Assembly: GCF_001747105.1 (NCBI RefSeq)
Contig: NZ_MDGQ01000005.1
Coordinates: 62,001 to 126,000, forward strand
Reading direction: 5' to 3'
DNA length: 64,000 nucleotides
Source of the DNA: Roseivirga misakiensis
GTDB taxonomy: Bacteria; Bacteroidota; Bacteroidia; Cytophagales; Cyclobacteriaceae
The notes under the pieces were generated by a model, which was not told the origin of the DNA, did no database searches, and worked only from the letters and a program-made list of their open reading frames with translations. Of this stretch, positions 38,827 through 46,709 are shown piece after piece. Within the stretch, counting starts at the first letter, position 1; the number at the start of each line of letters is the position of its first letter. Both the position numbers and the translations under genes were made by a program.

Positions 38827-39007
38827 TAATATTGAAGAAATAATTTTTGATTGGTCAGAAGCCTTGCCATTATCGCAGGATTGGAAGTAATATTTTCTTT
38901 GAAAAAAGGCCTTTTGTACCGCTCAAAAAGCCAGCCTGAAGTATGGTGTATTGATTTTATTGTTAATTTTATCCGTTTAATAAAACCACCGCAAAAATCG
39001 ACATTAT

Positions 39008-40129
39008 ATGAAGTTTATTGTTTCTTCAGCTGAACTCCTGAAACGCCTTTCGAATATCAATGGAGTGATCACTACAAATCCTGTGGTGCCGATCTTAGAG
39101 AACTTTTTATTCGAAATCAGTGACGGCCTTTTGACCATTACCGCATCTGATTTACAAACCTCCATGATTACCGAAATTGACGTTGAGGCGAAAGAAGATG
39201 GAAGTATTGCTGTTCCAGCGAGAATACTAATGGATACGCTGAAAAACTTACCTGAGCAGCCAGTGACTTTCAGTATAGACAAGGAAACTTACAGCGTTGA
39301 GATTAATTCGGATAACGGTCGATATAAATTAGCGGGAGAAAACGCAACCGATTTTCCAAAAGTACCAGACGTTACTGATGCTTACTCTGTAGATCTTTCT
39401 ACCGATGTATTGAGTAGCGCGATTAACAATACAATTTTTGCGACAAGTAATGACGAATTAAGGCCTGCCATGACTGGTGTTTTCGTTAAACTTGATGATA
39501 CAAATACAACTTTTGTAGCTACTGACGGTCACCGATTAGTAAGATATAGAAGAGTAGATGTAGCTACTGATTCTGGTATGTCGATCATTATACCAAGAAA
39601 AGCGCTCAACTTATTAAAATCTACATTGCCTTCGGAAAATTCGAATGTGATTATGGAGTACAATGCTTCTAACGCATATTTCCATTTCAATAATATTAAA
39701 ATGATCTGCCGTCTCATCGACGAGCGTTTCCCTGATTACGAAAATGTAATCCCGACTGAGAATCCGATAGAAATGTCGATTGACAGAAATGAATTCTTGG
39801 GTTCGTTAAAGAGGATTTCAATTTATGCCAATAAAACCACGCACCAGATTAGATTAAAAATCACTGGTAGCGAGCTCACTATTTCAGCGGAAGATTTAGA
39901 CTTCTCAAACGAGGCGAAAGAAACTTTAGCTTGTGAACATGAGGGAGAAGATCTAGAGATAGGGTTCAATGCAAAGTTCTTAGTAGAAATGTTGACGAAC
40001 CTACATTCAAAGAGTATCACACTCCAAATGTCTGCTCCAAACCGTGCTGGTTTGATAGTGCCGGCTGAGAAAGATGAAAGTGAAGATATTTTAATGCTTG
40101 TGATGCCAGTGATGCTGAACAACTACTAA
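39008..40129 (+). CDS. dnaN: DNA polymerase III sliding clamp (beta subunit)
   Basis: 373 residues, three repeated clamp domains. MKFIVSSAELLKRLSNINGVI at the N-terminus, FVATDGHRLVRYR in the middle and the C-terminal VMPVMLNNY (normally MPMR-type end) fit the family. The ring dimer tethers polymerase to DNA. dnaA and other origin genes are not in the window, so no origin is inferred here. It sits between the two sulfur operons and has its own terminator. Confidence 0.97.
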   Translation: MKFIVSSAELLKRLSNINGVITTNPVVPILENFLFEISDGLLTITASDLQTSMITEIDVEAKEDGSIAVPARILMDTLKNLPEQPVTFSIDKETYSVEINSDNGRYKLAGENATDFPKVPDVTDAYSVDLSTDVLSSAINNTIFATSNDELRPAMTGVFVKLDDTNTTFVATDGHRLVRYRRVDVATDSGMSIIIPRKALNLLKSTLPSENSNVIMEYNASNAYFHFNNIKMICRLIDERFPDYENVIPTENPIEMSIDRNEFLGSLKRISIYANKTTHQIRLKITGSELTISAEDLDFSNEAKETLACEHEGEDLEIGFNAKFLVEMLTNLHSKSITLQMSAPNRAGLIVPAEKDESEDILMLVMPVMLNNY

Positions 40130-40150
40130 AAGAATCACAAACAAATGTGT

Positions 40151-40175
40151 AAAGGAGCTTCGGCTCCTTTTTTGT
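40151..40175 (+). terminator. Intrinsic terminator after dnaN
   Basis: AAAGGAGC (40151-40158), TTCG tetraloop, GCTCCTTT (40163-40170), followed by a T run to 40173. A textbook terminator isolating dnaN from the Rrf2 gene. Confidence 0.92.
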
Positions 40176-40213
40176 TTAAATTTTGAATAACTTGTCTTCT
40201 CAATTGTACGCCA

Positions 40214-40627
40214 TTGTTATCTAAGAAAACACAATACGCTTTTCACGCTTTAACCTATTTAGCTGATAATTACAGTAAAGGCCCCGTATTGATTTCGGAA
40301 ATTTCCCAAGAGAGACAGATTTCCTTGAAGTTTTTAGAAAACATCTTACTCGAACTTAAAAAGGCCGGAGTCTTAGGAAGTAAGAAGGGTAAAGGTGGTG
40401 GTTATTACCTCATTAAGCCAGCCGATGAAATTGCGCTTGCCAAAATAATCAGGGTTTTGGATGGTCCGATCGCTCTTTTGCCTTGCGTAAGTCTCAACTA
40501 TTACGAACGATGTGAAAACTGCCAAGAAGAGGTGTGTGGCCTTAATCGAGTAATGGCCGACGTAAGGGATAACACATTAAAAGTTCTAGAGAATAAGACA
40601 TTAAAAGACATTTTGCGGAACCGTTAG
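40214..40627 (+). CDS. Rrf2 family transcriptional regulator, probable sulfur-assimilation regulator
   Basis: 137 residues from a TTG start (MLSKKTQYAFHALTYLA, the canonical Rrf2 opening). Winged-helix DNA-binding part with RQISLKFLENILLELKKAG and GKGGGYYL. Four cysteines (C91, C100, C103, C108) lie where IscR and NsrR carry Fe-S ligands, so it may sense an Fe-S cluster or thiol state. In Firmicutes the Rrf2 protein CymR controls cysteine metabolism. Position directly before the cysHDN block suggests the same kind of role here (inference). Confidence 0.92.
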   Translation: MLSKKTQYAFHALTYLADNYSKGPVLISEISQERQISLKFLENILLELKKAGVLGSKKGKGGGYYLIKPADEIALAKIIRVLDGPIALLPCVSLNYYERCENCQEEVCGLNRVMADVRDNTLKVLENKTLKDILRNR

Positions 40628-40646
40628 ATTTTTTTTGCGTTGTTAG

Positions 40647-40664
40647 TCTACAAAAATGGTAGGG
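40647..40664. promoter_or_regulatory. Candidate sulfur-operon operator, copy 2 (TCTAC-N7-GTAGGG)
   Basis: TCTACAAAAATGGTAGGG has the same flanks, the same 7-base spacer and the same trailing GG as the copy at 38809. It ends 6 bases before a perfect -7 box, a good place for a repressor. Confidence 0.55.
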
Positions 40665-40670
40665 ATTATA

Positions 40671-40678
40671 TAGATTTG
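40671..40678 (+). promoter_or_regulatory. -7 promoter box TAGATTTG before the cysHDN block
   Basis: Perfect TAnnTTTG match, 28 bases before the ATG at 40707. No clear TTTG is seen 19-21 bases upstream; the candidate operator occupies that place. Confidence 0.5.
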
Positions 40679-40706
40679 TAATTCGAAAAATTTTAAATGA
40701 CTAAAA

Positions 40707-40955
40707 ATGCTACTGGATACTGTCATAAATAGAAAGGTTGAAGCCAATGCATCTGGTGCCGATAGCAACTTAAGAAGCTTGCTAAAAACAATCAGTTGGC
40801 GGATTTTAGGGACACTTGATACCATAATCATTTCCTACTTCGTAACAGGTGAAGTGGCCATGGCCCTGTCAATCGGTTCAGTAGAAGTAGTGTCAAAAAT
40901 GATTCTTTATTACCTGCATGAGCGGGCTTGGGCTAACGTCAAATCGAATAAATAA
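40707..40955 (+). CDS. DUF2061 small membrane protein
   Basis: 82 residues. LRSLLKTISWRILGTLDTI followed by two hydrophobic segments (IIISYFVTG and ALSIGSVEVVSKMILYY) and HERAWANV match DUF2061. The biochemical role of the family is unknown to me; members often lie next to sulfate-assimilation genes, as here. Gap of 8 bases to cysH. Confidence 0.88.
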   Translation: MLLDTVINRKVEANASGADSNLRSLLKTISWRILGTLDTIIISYFVTGEVAMALSIGSVEVVSKMILYYLHERAWANVKSNK

Positions 40956-40963
40956 TCAAAAAG

Positions 40964-41662
40964 ATGATCGAAGAACTTAAGAGTAGCCTAAAAGAAAAAT
41001 CTTTTGAGGAAGGGTTAAGGTTTGTAGCAAATCAGTACCCTGGTAAAGTCGTTTTCTCATCAGCCTTTGGTCAGGAAGATCAAGCAATAGCACATGCGAT
41101 TTTCAAAAATGATATCGATGTTAAGGTTTTTACCTTGGATACAGGTAGGCTTTTCAAAGAGACCTATGAATTGATCGATCAGACTCGATCTAGATATAAA
41201 AAACCAATTTCGGTTTACTACCCCAATACGGCGAATGTTGAGCAGTTAGTGACAGAAAAAGGGATGCACAGTTTCTACAATTCGGTAGCATCGAGGAAGG
41301 AATGTTGCTTCGTAAGAAAAGTAGAGCCGCTAAAACGTGCCTTGGAAGGGGCTTCTGTTTGGATTACAGGACTACGCTCTGGTCAATCTGTGAATAGAGA
41401 AGAATTTGAGCAAGTTGAATGGGATGAGCAAAATAAGGTTATCAAGTACAACCCTATTTTGGATTGGACATATGATCAACTTCTTGATTATCTAAAGGAG
41501 AATAATGTGCCCTACAATAAGTTGCACGACCAAGGATTTATAAGCATCGGTTGTGCACCTTGTACAAGAGCTATCACAGCAGGAGAGGATTCTAGAGCCG
41601 GACGTTGGTGGTGGGAAACATCACAGAAGGAATGCGGACTGCATCAATTAAAAACAGCCTAA
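40964..41662 (+). CDS. cysH: Fe-S adenylylsulfate (APS/PAPS) reductase
   Basis: 232 residues. It reduces activated sulfate to sulfite. Cysteine pairs C114-C115 and C197/C200 (GCAPC) mark the [4Fe-4S] type that uses APS; the catalytic Cys is C224 in ECGLH. E. coli CysH lacks the two pairs. No APS kinase gene is visible and CysN carries no kinase fusion, which agrees with APS as direct substrate. FSSAFGQEDQ and TLDTGRLFKETY form the nucleotide site. Confidence 0.95.
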   Translation: MIEELKSSLKEKSFEEGLRFVANQYPGKVVFSSAFGQEDQAIAHAIFKNDIDVKVFTLDTGRLFKETYELIDQTRSRYKKPISVYYPNTANVEQLVTEKGMHSFYNSVASRKECCFVRKVEPLKRALEGASVWITGLRSGQSVNREEFEQVEWDEQNKVIKYNPILDWTYDQLLDYLKENNVPYNKLHDQGFISIGCAPCTRAITAGEDSRAGRWWWETSQKECGLHQLKTA

Positions 41663-41664
41663 TC

Positions 41665-42570
41665 ATGAGTATCAATAATGGACAGTTCCCTCGAGAACTT
41701 GAAGACGAGGCCATTTATATTTTTAGGGAAGTTGTTTCCCAGTTCGAACGACCTGTACTCCTTTTTTCAGGAGGCAAGGACTCTATTACCTTGGTTAGAC
41801 TTGCCCAAAAGGCTTTTCACCCAGGCAAAATACCCTTTCCGCTCCTACACGTCGATACTGGGCATAACTTTCCAGAGACCATCGCTTTTCGAGACGCCCT
41901 TGTTCAAGAGTTAGGTCTTGAGTTGATTGTACACTATGTACAAGATGCTATTGACCAGAAAATAGTTAGCGAGGAGACAGGCAAATATGCCAGTAGAAAT
42001 GCCCTACAGACCGTCACTTTATTATCGGCTATCGAAGCGCATAAATTCGATGCTTGTATCGGAGGTGCTCGACGCGACGAGGAAAAGGCAAGAGCAAAAG
42101 AAAGGATATTCTCGGTCCGAGACGATTTTGGTCAGTGGGATGCGAAACGCCAACGGCCCGAACTGTTTGACATGCTAAATGGGCGGATTAATGTCGGCGA
42201 AAATGTGCGGGTTTTTCCGATTTCTAACTGGACAGAAATTGACGTTTGGAATTATATCAAAGAAGAGGAGTTGGCCATTCCTTCGATTTATTATGCTCAT
42301 GATCGAGAAATCTTTGAAAGAGATGGCATGATTTGGCCTGACTCACAATTCATCAATAAGACTTCCGATGAACAGGTGCTAACAAAGAAAGTGAGGTTTA
42401 GAACGGTTGGCGATATGACCTGTACAGCGGCAGTTGAATCTGAGGCGGATCATATTGACGATGTAATCAAGGAAATTTTAAGTGCAACAATTTCGGAAAG
42501 GGGTGCCCGAATGGACGATCGCCGATCTGAAGCTGCAATGGAAAAAAGAAAGAACGATGGCTATTTCTAG
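41665..42570 (+). CDS. cysD: Sulfate adenylyltransferase small subunit
   Basis: 301 residues from ATG 41665, 2 bases after cysH (E. coli CysD is 302). An upstream in-frame start would lie in cysH. The PP-loop is LLFSGGKDSITLVRLA; HVDTGHNFPET and CIGGARRDEEKARAKER are signatures. Forms ATP sulfurylase with CysN, making APS from sulfate and ATP. The 3' end overlaps cysN by 14 bases. Confidence 0.97.
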   Translation: MSINNGQFPRELEDEAIYIFREVVSQFERPVLLFSGGKDSITLVRLAQKAFHPGKIPFPLLHVDTGHNFPETIAFRDALVQELGLELIVHYVQDAIDQKIVSEETGKYASRNALQTVTLLSAIEAHKFDACIGGARRDEEKARAKERIFSVRDDFGQWDAKRQRPELFDMLNGRINVGENVRVFPISNWTEIDVWNYIKEEELAIPSIYYAHDREIFERDGMIWPDSQFINKTSDEQVLTKKVRFRTVGDMTCTAAVESEADHIDDVIKEILSATISERGARMDDRRSEAAMEKRKNDGYF

Positions 42571-43819
42571 AAACAAATCGGTATTACGGATCGCTACGGC
42601 AGGTAGCGTAGACGATGGCAAGAGTACTTTAATTGGTCGGCTTTTGTATGATACTAATTCAATCGAGACTGATAAACTTTTAGCGATTGAGGAAAGTAGT
42701 AGGCGAAAAGGGCTTGATTATACAGACTTATCTTTACTAACCGACGGTTTGGTGGCCGAAAGAGAACAAGGGATAACTATAGATGTTGCTCATATTTATT
42801 TTTCTACCCCGAGCCGAAAGTTCATCATTGCAGATACTCCCGGACATATTGAGTATACTCGAAATATGGTTACTGGTGCTTCCAATGCCGATCTGTCGAT
42901 CGTGTTAGTGGATGCCCGAAATGGCATGGTGGAGCAAACCTATCGACACCTTTATATTGCCAAACTTTTGAAGGTGCCTAAGATTGTCGTTTGTGTTAAT
43001 AAAATGGATTTAGTGGCTTATAGCCAAGAAAGATTCAATGAGATCGTCAAGGATTTTCATACTGTTTTGGATCATGAGGAATTTGAGAATGTTTCTGTAG
43101 ACTTTATTCCAGTAAGCTCTTTATATGGCGAAAATATCGCGTCAAGATCGAACCAAATGGAGTGGTACCTTGGAGATGTCCTACTAACAACTTTAGAAGC
43201 TGTCGATGCACAACAATCCACTGATGATCTCCCTGCTCGTTTTCCAGTTCAGCATGTTATTAGGCCCAAATCTGACGAATTTCATGATTACAGAGGCTAC
43301 GCTGGGAGGGTAGCGAGTGGTGATTTTCGTGTTGGAGATGAAGTCAGTGTTTTACCTTCAGGCTTAAGGTCTAAAATCAAAAGCTTGGAAAAGTTTGATG
43401 GGAAATTAAATGCCGTTTCCGCAAGTGAATCAGTGGTTTTAAGACTTGAAGATGATATCGATGTTAGTCGGGGTGATATGATTGTGAAAGACGATTTACC
43501 CACGGGTATTAAGCAGTTAAGTGCCGATGTTTGTTGGATGGATAGTGAGCCTTTATTTGCTGGTAAAGGCTACAGACTGCAACATGGTATCAATCAAACC
43601 AGGGTTAAAGTGTCCGCGATAAGTCACAAACTCAATACATCTACTTTTGACAAAGAGATCGGTGTATCTGCACTTGAATTGAACGATATAGGAAAAGTTT
43701 CACTCAAATTAGCAAAACCTATTTTCGCCGATTCTTATGCAAAGAATCGAGATAATGGTGCTTTTATTTTAATTGATGAGGCAACTAATAATACGGTAGG
43801 GGTCGGTTTTGTAGACTAA
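42557..43819 (+). CDS. cysN: Sulfate adenylyltransferase GTPase subunit
   Basis: 420 residues from ATG 42557, which follows a purine-rich GAAAAAAGAAAG. GTPase motifs: G1 GSVDDGKSTLIG, G2 EREQGITID, G3 DTPGHIEYTRNM, G4 NKMD. It drives CysD by GTP hydrolysis. No C-terminal APS kinase (CysC) domain is attached; two beta-barrel domains follow the G domain. Ends flush with the convergent gene. Confidence 0.97.
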   Translation: MAISRNKSVLRIATAGSVDDGKSTLIGRLLYDTNSIETDKLLAIEESSRRKGLDYTDLSLLTDGLVAEREQGITIDVAHIYFSTPSRKFIIADTPGHIEYTRNMVTGASNADLSIVLVDARNGMVEQTYRHLYIAKLLKVPKIVVCVNKMDLVAYSQERFNEIVKDFHTVLDHEEFENVSVDFIPVSSLYGENIASRSNQMEWYLGDVLLTTLEAVDAQQSTDDLPARFPVQHVIRPKSDEFHDYRGYAGRVASGDFRVGDEVSVLPSGLRSKIKSLEKFDGKLNAVSASESVVLRLEDDIDVSRGDMIVKDDLPTGIKQLSADVCWMDSEPLFAGKGYRLQHGINQTRVKVSAISHKLNTSTFDKEIGVSALELNDIGKVSLKLAKPIFADSYAKNRDNGAFILIDEATNNTVGVGFVD

Positions 43820-44497
43820 TTAGCGGATTCTATCCTCTAATTTTTCTTGAACCGGCATAGACTCACCAAAAACTTTGTCTAGCAAAGCGTTTAGTTCAAG
43901 TTCGTTGGAAAGCAAATTCACGACAAGGTTCTTGAACTCAACGCTTTTGATTTTCTCCAGTGATACGATTCTTTCTTCCCCAAAATCTACATCTGAAACA
44001 AGAAAATCACCATAGTATTTTTCTTTCATTCGGACATAGTATTCTACCACATCACGAAGTTCAAGGTAAAGACCTTTGAGAATAAGTAAGTCACTTTTCA
44101 GGTCGGAATTTTTATTAGTGTAATTGGTGTTTAGATAGAAGTTTAGCGCTTCCATCTGCATAATTGGTTTGTAGGTCTTATTGATGTCAAATAGATAGTG
44201 ACTGATACTATCTTCTGAAAGAGCATCGCCCGCGAATAAAAATCTAGCCAATTGACGGGTGTCGTTCTGTAATTTCAATCTATTTTGGATAAGGTTCCCA
44301 AAGGCACCTTGGTTGGCCTCAATTTCACTCAAAACCCTTTCTATGGCGGATTCTTCAAGCTTTAAGTCTTTTTTGTCTTCATAGTAAACATTGAGCTGAT
44401 AGGCCACCGTGATACCAAAAATCACTATGAAAATCTCCATCAAATAAGTGTAGATGTCGTTTTTCTTGAGTCTTCTGGAAGTGCCAAATTTAACCAT
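43820..44497 (-). CDS. Membrane-anchored hypothetical protein, DUF6090-like
   Basis: 225 residues. A basic start (KFGTSRRLKKNDIY) is followed by one hydrophobic helix (LMEIFIVIFGITVAYQLNVYYED), then an alpha-helical, charged body. The EI-IVIFGI-A-QLN pattern followed by a helical domain is reminiscent of DUF6090 proteins of Bacteroidota. Function unknown. Convergent with cysN with no gap. Confidence 0.75.
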   Translation of the reverse strand: MVKFGTSRRLKKNDIYTYLMEIFIVIFGITVAYQLNVYYEDKKDLKLEESAIERVLSEIEANQGAFGNLIQNRLKLQNDTRQLARFLFAGDALSEDSISHYLFDINKTYKPIMQMEALNFYLNTNYTNKNSDLKSDLLILKGLYLELRDVVEYYVRMKEKYYGDFLVSDVDFGEERIVSLEKIKSVEFKNLVVNLLSNELELNALLDKVFGESMPVQEKLEDRIR

Positions 44498-44682
44498 GAA
44501 CTAAGAGCTTTTGCCTAATCTAGAATTCAGTTGTATAAAGATGATTAAACACCTTGTATACACAAATTCGAATTTAATGATAAGTATCGATTATATCATT
44601 GAACAAGCTTTCGACCTTTAATTTGACCTATGGCTTAACGGTACAGCAGATTCAACGCAATTAATTCAGTACTTTGAAAATA

Positions 44683-45990
44683 TTATTCGATACGCTCGAT
44701 TTTAGCACCAAGTGCATTTAGCCTAGTATCTATATGCTGATAACCCCGATCGATTTGTTCCACGTTATCAATTACACTAGTACCTTCCGCGGATAATGCA
44801 GCGATTAATAGTGCCTGACCCGCCCTAATATCAGGGGAAGTCATTCGAATTCCTTTTAACTTTTGCTGCCTATTAAGACCAATAACAGTCGCTCTGTGTG
44901 GGTCACAAAGGATAATTTGAGCACCCATGTCAATGAGCTTATCTACAAAAAATAGGCGACTTTCAAACATCTTTTGATGCACTAAAACGGTGCCTTTTGC
45001 CTGCGCAGCAACGACTAATACAATGCTCAGTAAGTCTGGCGTTAAACCAGGCCATATGGCATCGGCAATTGTCATGATAGAACCATCGATGAAAGTTTCT
45101 ATCTCATAGTTCTCTTGTGCAGGTACATAAATATCATCGCCTCGAAACTCCATTTTAATCCCAAGTCTTCTAAAAGTTTCTGGAATAAGACCAAGCTCTG
45201 GAATTTGGCAATCTTTGATCGTGATTTCTGATTGTGTCATGGCAGCCATACCAATGAAAGACCCAATTTCAATCATATCAGGTAGCATGGTGTGGTCTGT
45301 TCCGGCTAGGGCCTCAACACCTTCAATATGTAGTAGATTTGAACCAACGCCTGTGATTTTGGCGCCCATTCTGTTCAACATCTTAGATAACTGCTGTAAA
45401 TAAGGCTCACAGGCTGCATTATAAATGGTGGTTTTGCCTTTGGCTAAGACAGCTGCCATAAGAATATTGGCCGTACCTGTAACAGAAGCTTCATCCAAAA
45501 GCATGTAAGTGCCTTTTAAGTCTGAAGCATCGATATGGTACATGCCCGTTTCAGCTTCGTATAAAAATCTTGCCCCAAGTTTTTGAAACCCAATAAAATG
45601 AGTGTCTAGTCTTCTTCGGCCTATCTTATCTCCACCAGGTTTAGAGATTTTACCCTTTCCAAATCGAGCCAACAGAGGCCCTAAGATCATAATCGACCCA
45701 CGTAGAGAAGAAGCTTTTTTTCTAAACTCGTCAGTTTCGAGATAGTCTATATCAACATCTTTAGCACAAAAAGAGTAGCTCTCGCCAGAGAGGTGTTTCA
45801 CTTCCACACCCATATCAGCCAGCAGCTCTATGAGTTTATTGACATCACGGATGTCCGGTACTTTATGGATAGTAACGGTTTCCGGAGTTAGGAGAACCGC
45901 ACATAGGATTTGTAATGCTTCATTTTTTGCACCTTGAGGAATAATTTCCCCTGAAAGTCTGGTGCCACCTTCAATGACAAATGAGGACAT
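44683..45990 (-). CDS. murA: UDP-GlcNAc 1-carboxyvinyltransferase, Asp at catalytic position
   Basis: 435 residues. MurA adds enolpyruvate to UDP-GlcNAc, the first committed step of peptidoglycan synthesis. AKNEALQI (K22), SLRGSIMILGPLLARFG and the repeated EPSP-synthase-like fold identify it. In the active loop, E. coli has PGGC(T)IGARP; here PGGDKIGRRRLDTHF, so the catalytic Cys115 is replaced by D121. Cys-to-Asp MurA keeps activity in other bacteria and resists fosfomycin. It follows DUF4290 with adjacent stop and start. Confidence 0.96.
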   Translation of the reverse strand: MSSFVIEGGTRLSGEIIPQGAKNEALQILCAVLLTPETVTIHKVPDIRDVNKLIELLADMGVEVKHLSGESYSFCAKDVDIDYLETDEFRKKASSLRGSIMILGPLLARFGKGKISKPGGDKIGRRRLDTHFIGFQKLGARFLYEAETGMYHIDASDLKGTYMLLDEASVTGTANILMAAVLAKGKTTIYNAACEPYLQQLSKMLNRMGAKITGVGSNLLHIEGVEALAGTDHTMLPDMIEIGSFIGMAAMTQSEITIKDCQIPELGLIPETFRRLGIKMEFRGDDIYVPAQENYEIETFIDGSIMTIADAIWPGLTPDLLSIVLVVAAQAKGTVLVHQKMFESRLFFVDKLIDMGAQIILCDPHRATVIGLNRQQKLKGIRMTSPDIRAGQALLIAALSAEGTSVIDNVEQIDRGYQHIDTRLNALGAKIERIE

Positions 45991-46647
45991 TTAGTTTCTG
46001 CGTCTATTGTTATTACCTCTTCTTCGGTTGTGATGTTTTTTATCGCGATCGCCTCTATTGTCGCGGTTATGATGTCTTTTCTCTTTGATGTTATTGTTGA
46101 AAAGACCGAATTCTTTCACTTCTTCGATTGGGATATCGAGTTGATTGTTCGAAAGTTGTTTGATCTGCTTGAGGATGATTTCATCATCGATATTATCCTT
46201 ATTCCAAGTATTGTAGAAGCCTTTCATTAGCCTACCGATATGGATAACCGCCGACTTTTTTGATTCAGGATCTTCCATTTGGATAGCCTGCTCAATCATG
46301 ATCTCAACACTTCTTCCATAGTGCATATATCTGATTTTTGAGCTCTTGTAAGCTACTCTTTGTGGTTTTTTACCAATAGCCGACTTTTCTGGCATTGGGA
46401 AAGGAGCATCTATGGCTAAGTCGAAATTGGAAATGATATATAGATCATCCCATACTTTCTGATCGCTATCGACATTTGCCTTTAGATTAGGGTTGATCTG
46501 TTTCATAAGGTCCGTGAGCGTTTGTGCATAAGCACTTCTTTTCTCGTCGTCCTCGATGGTTCTTATGTGGTTAACTAACTTTTGAATATTGCGGCCATAT
46601 TCTTTTAGCCTTACGTCAGTTCGTTCTGTATTGTATTCTAATCCCAT
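45991..46647 (-). CDS. DUF4290 protein
   Basis: 218 residues. MGLEYNTERTDVRLKEYGRNIQKLV at the start (seen as MGLEYNTERTDVRLKEYG) and ISNFDLAIDAPFPMPE match DUF4290, a family confined to Bacteroidota. The last 30 residues are very basic (HHNRDNRGDRDKKHHNRRRG), suggesting nucleic-acid or anionic surface contact. Almost always next to murA; function not known to me. Confidence 0.88.
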   Translation of the reverse strand: MGLEYNTERTDVRLKEYGRNIQKLVNHIRTIEDDEKRSAYAQTLTDLMKQINPNLKANVDSDQKVWDDLYIISNFDLAIDAPFPMPEKSAIGKKPQRVAYKSSKIRYMHYGRSVEIMIEQAIQMEDPESKKSAVIHIGRLMKGFYNTWNKDNIDDEIILKQIKQLSNNQLDIPIEEVKEFGLFNNNIKEKRHHNRDNRGDRDKKHHNRRRGNNNRRRN

Positions 46648-46709
46648 TAATTTTTAAGTATACACCAAATTAACAATAAATATCTTAAAGCGCGGCTATG
46701 GCACTTGGC

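Noticed and set aside
39008-40129. Replication origin next to dnaN
   Set aside because: No dnaA gene, DnaA-box cluster or AT-rich unwinding region recognised; dnaN is often away from the origin in this phylum.
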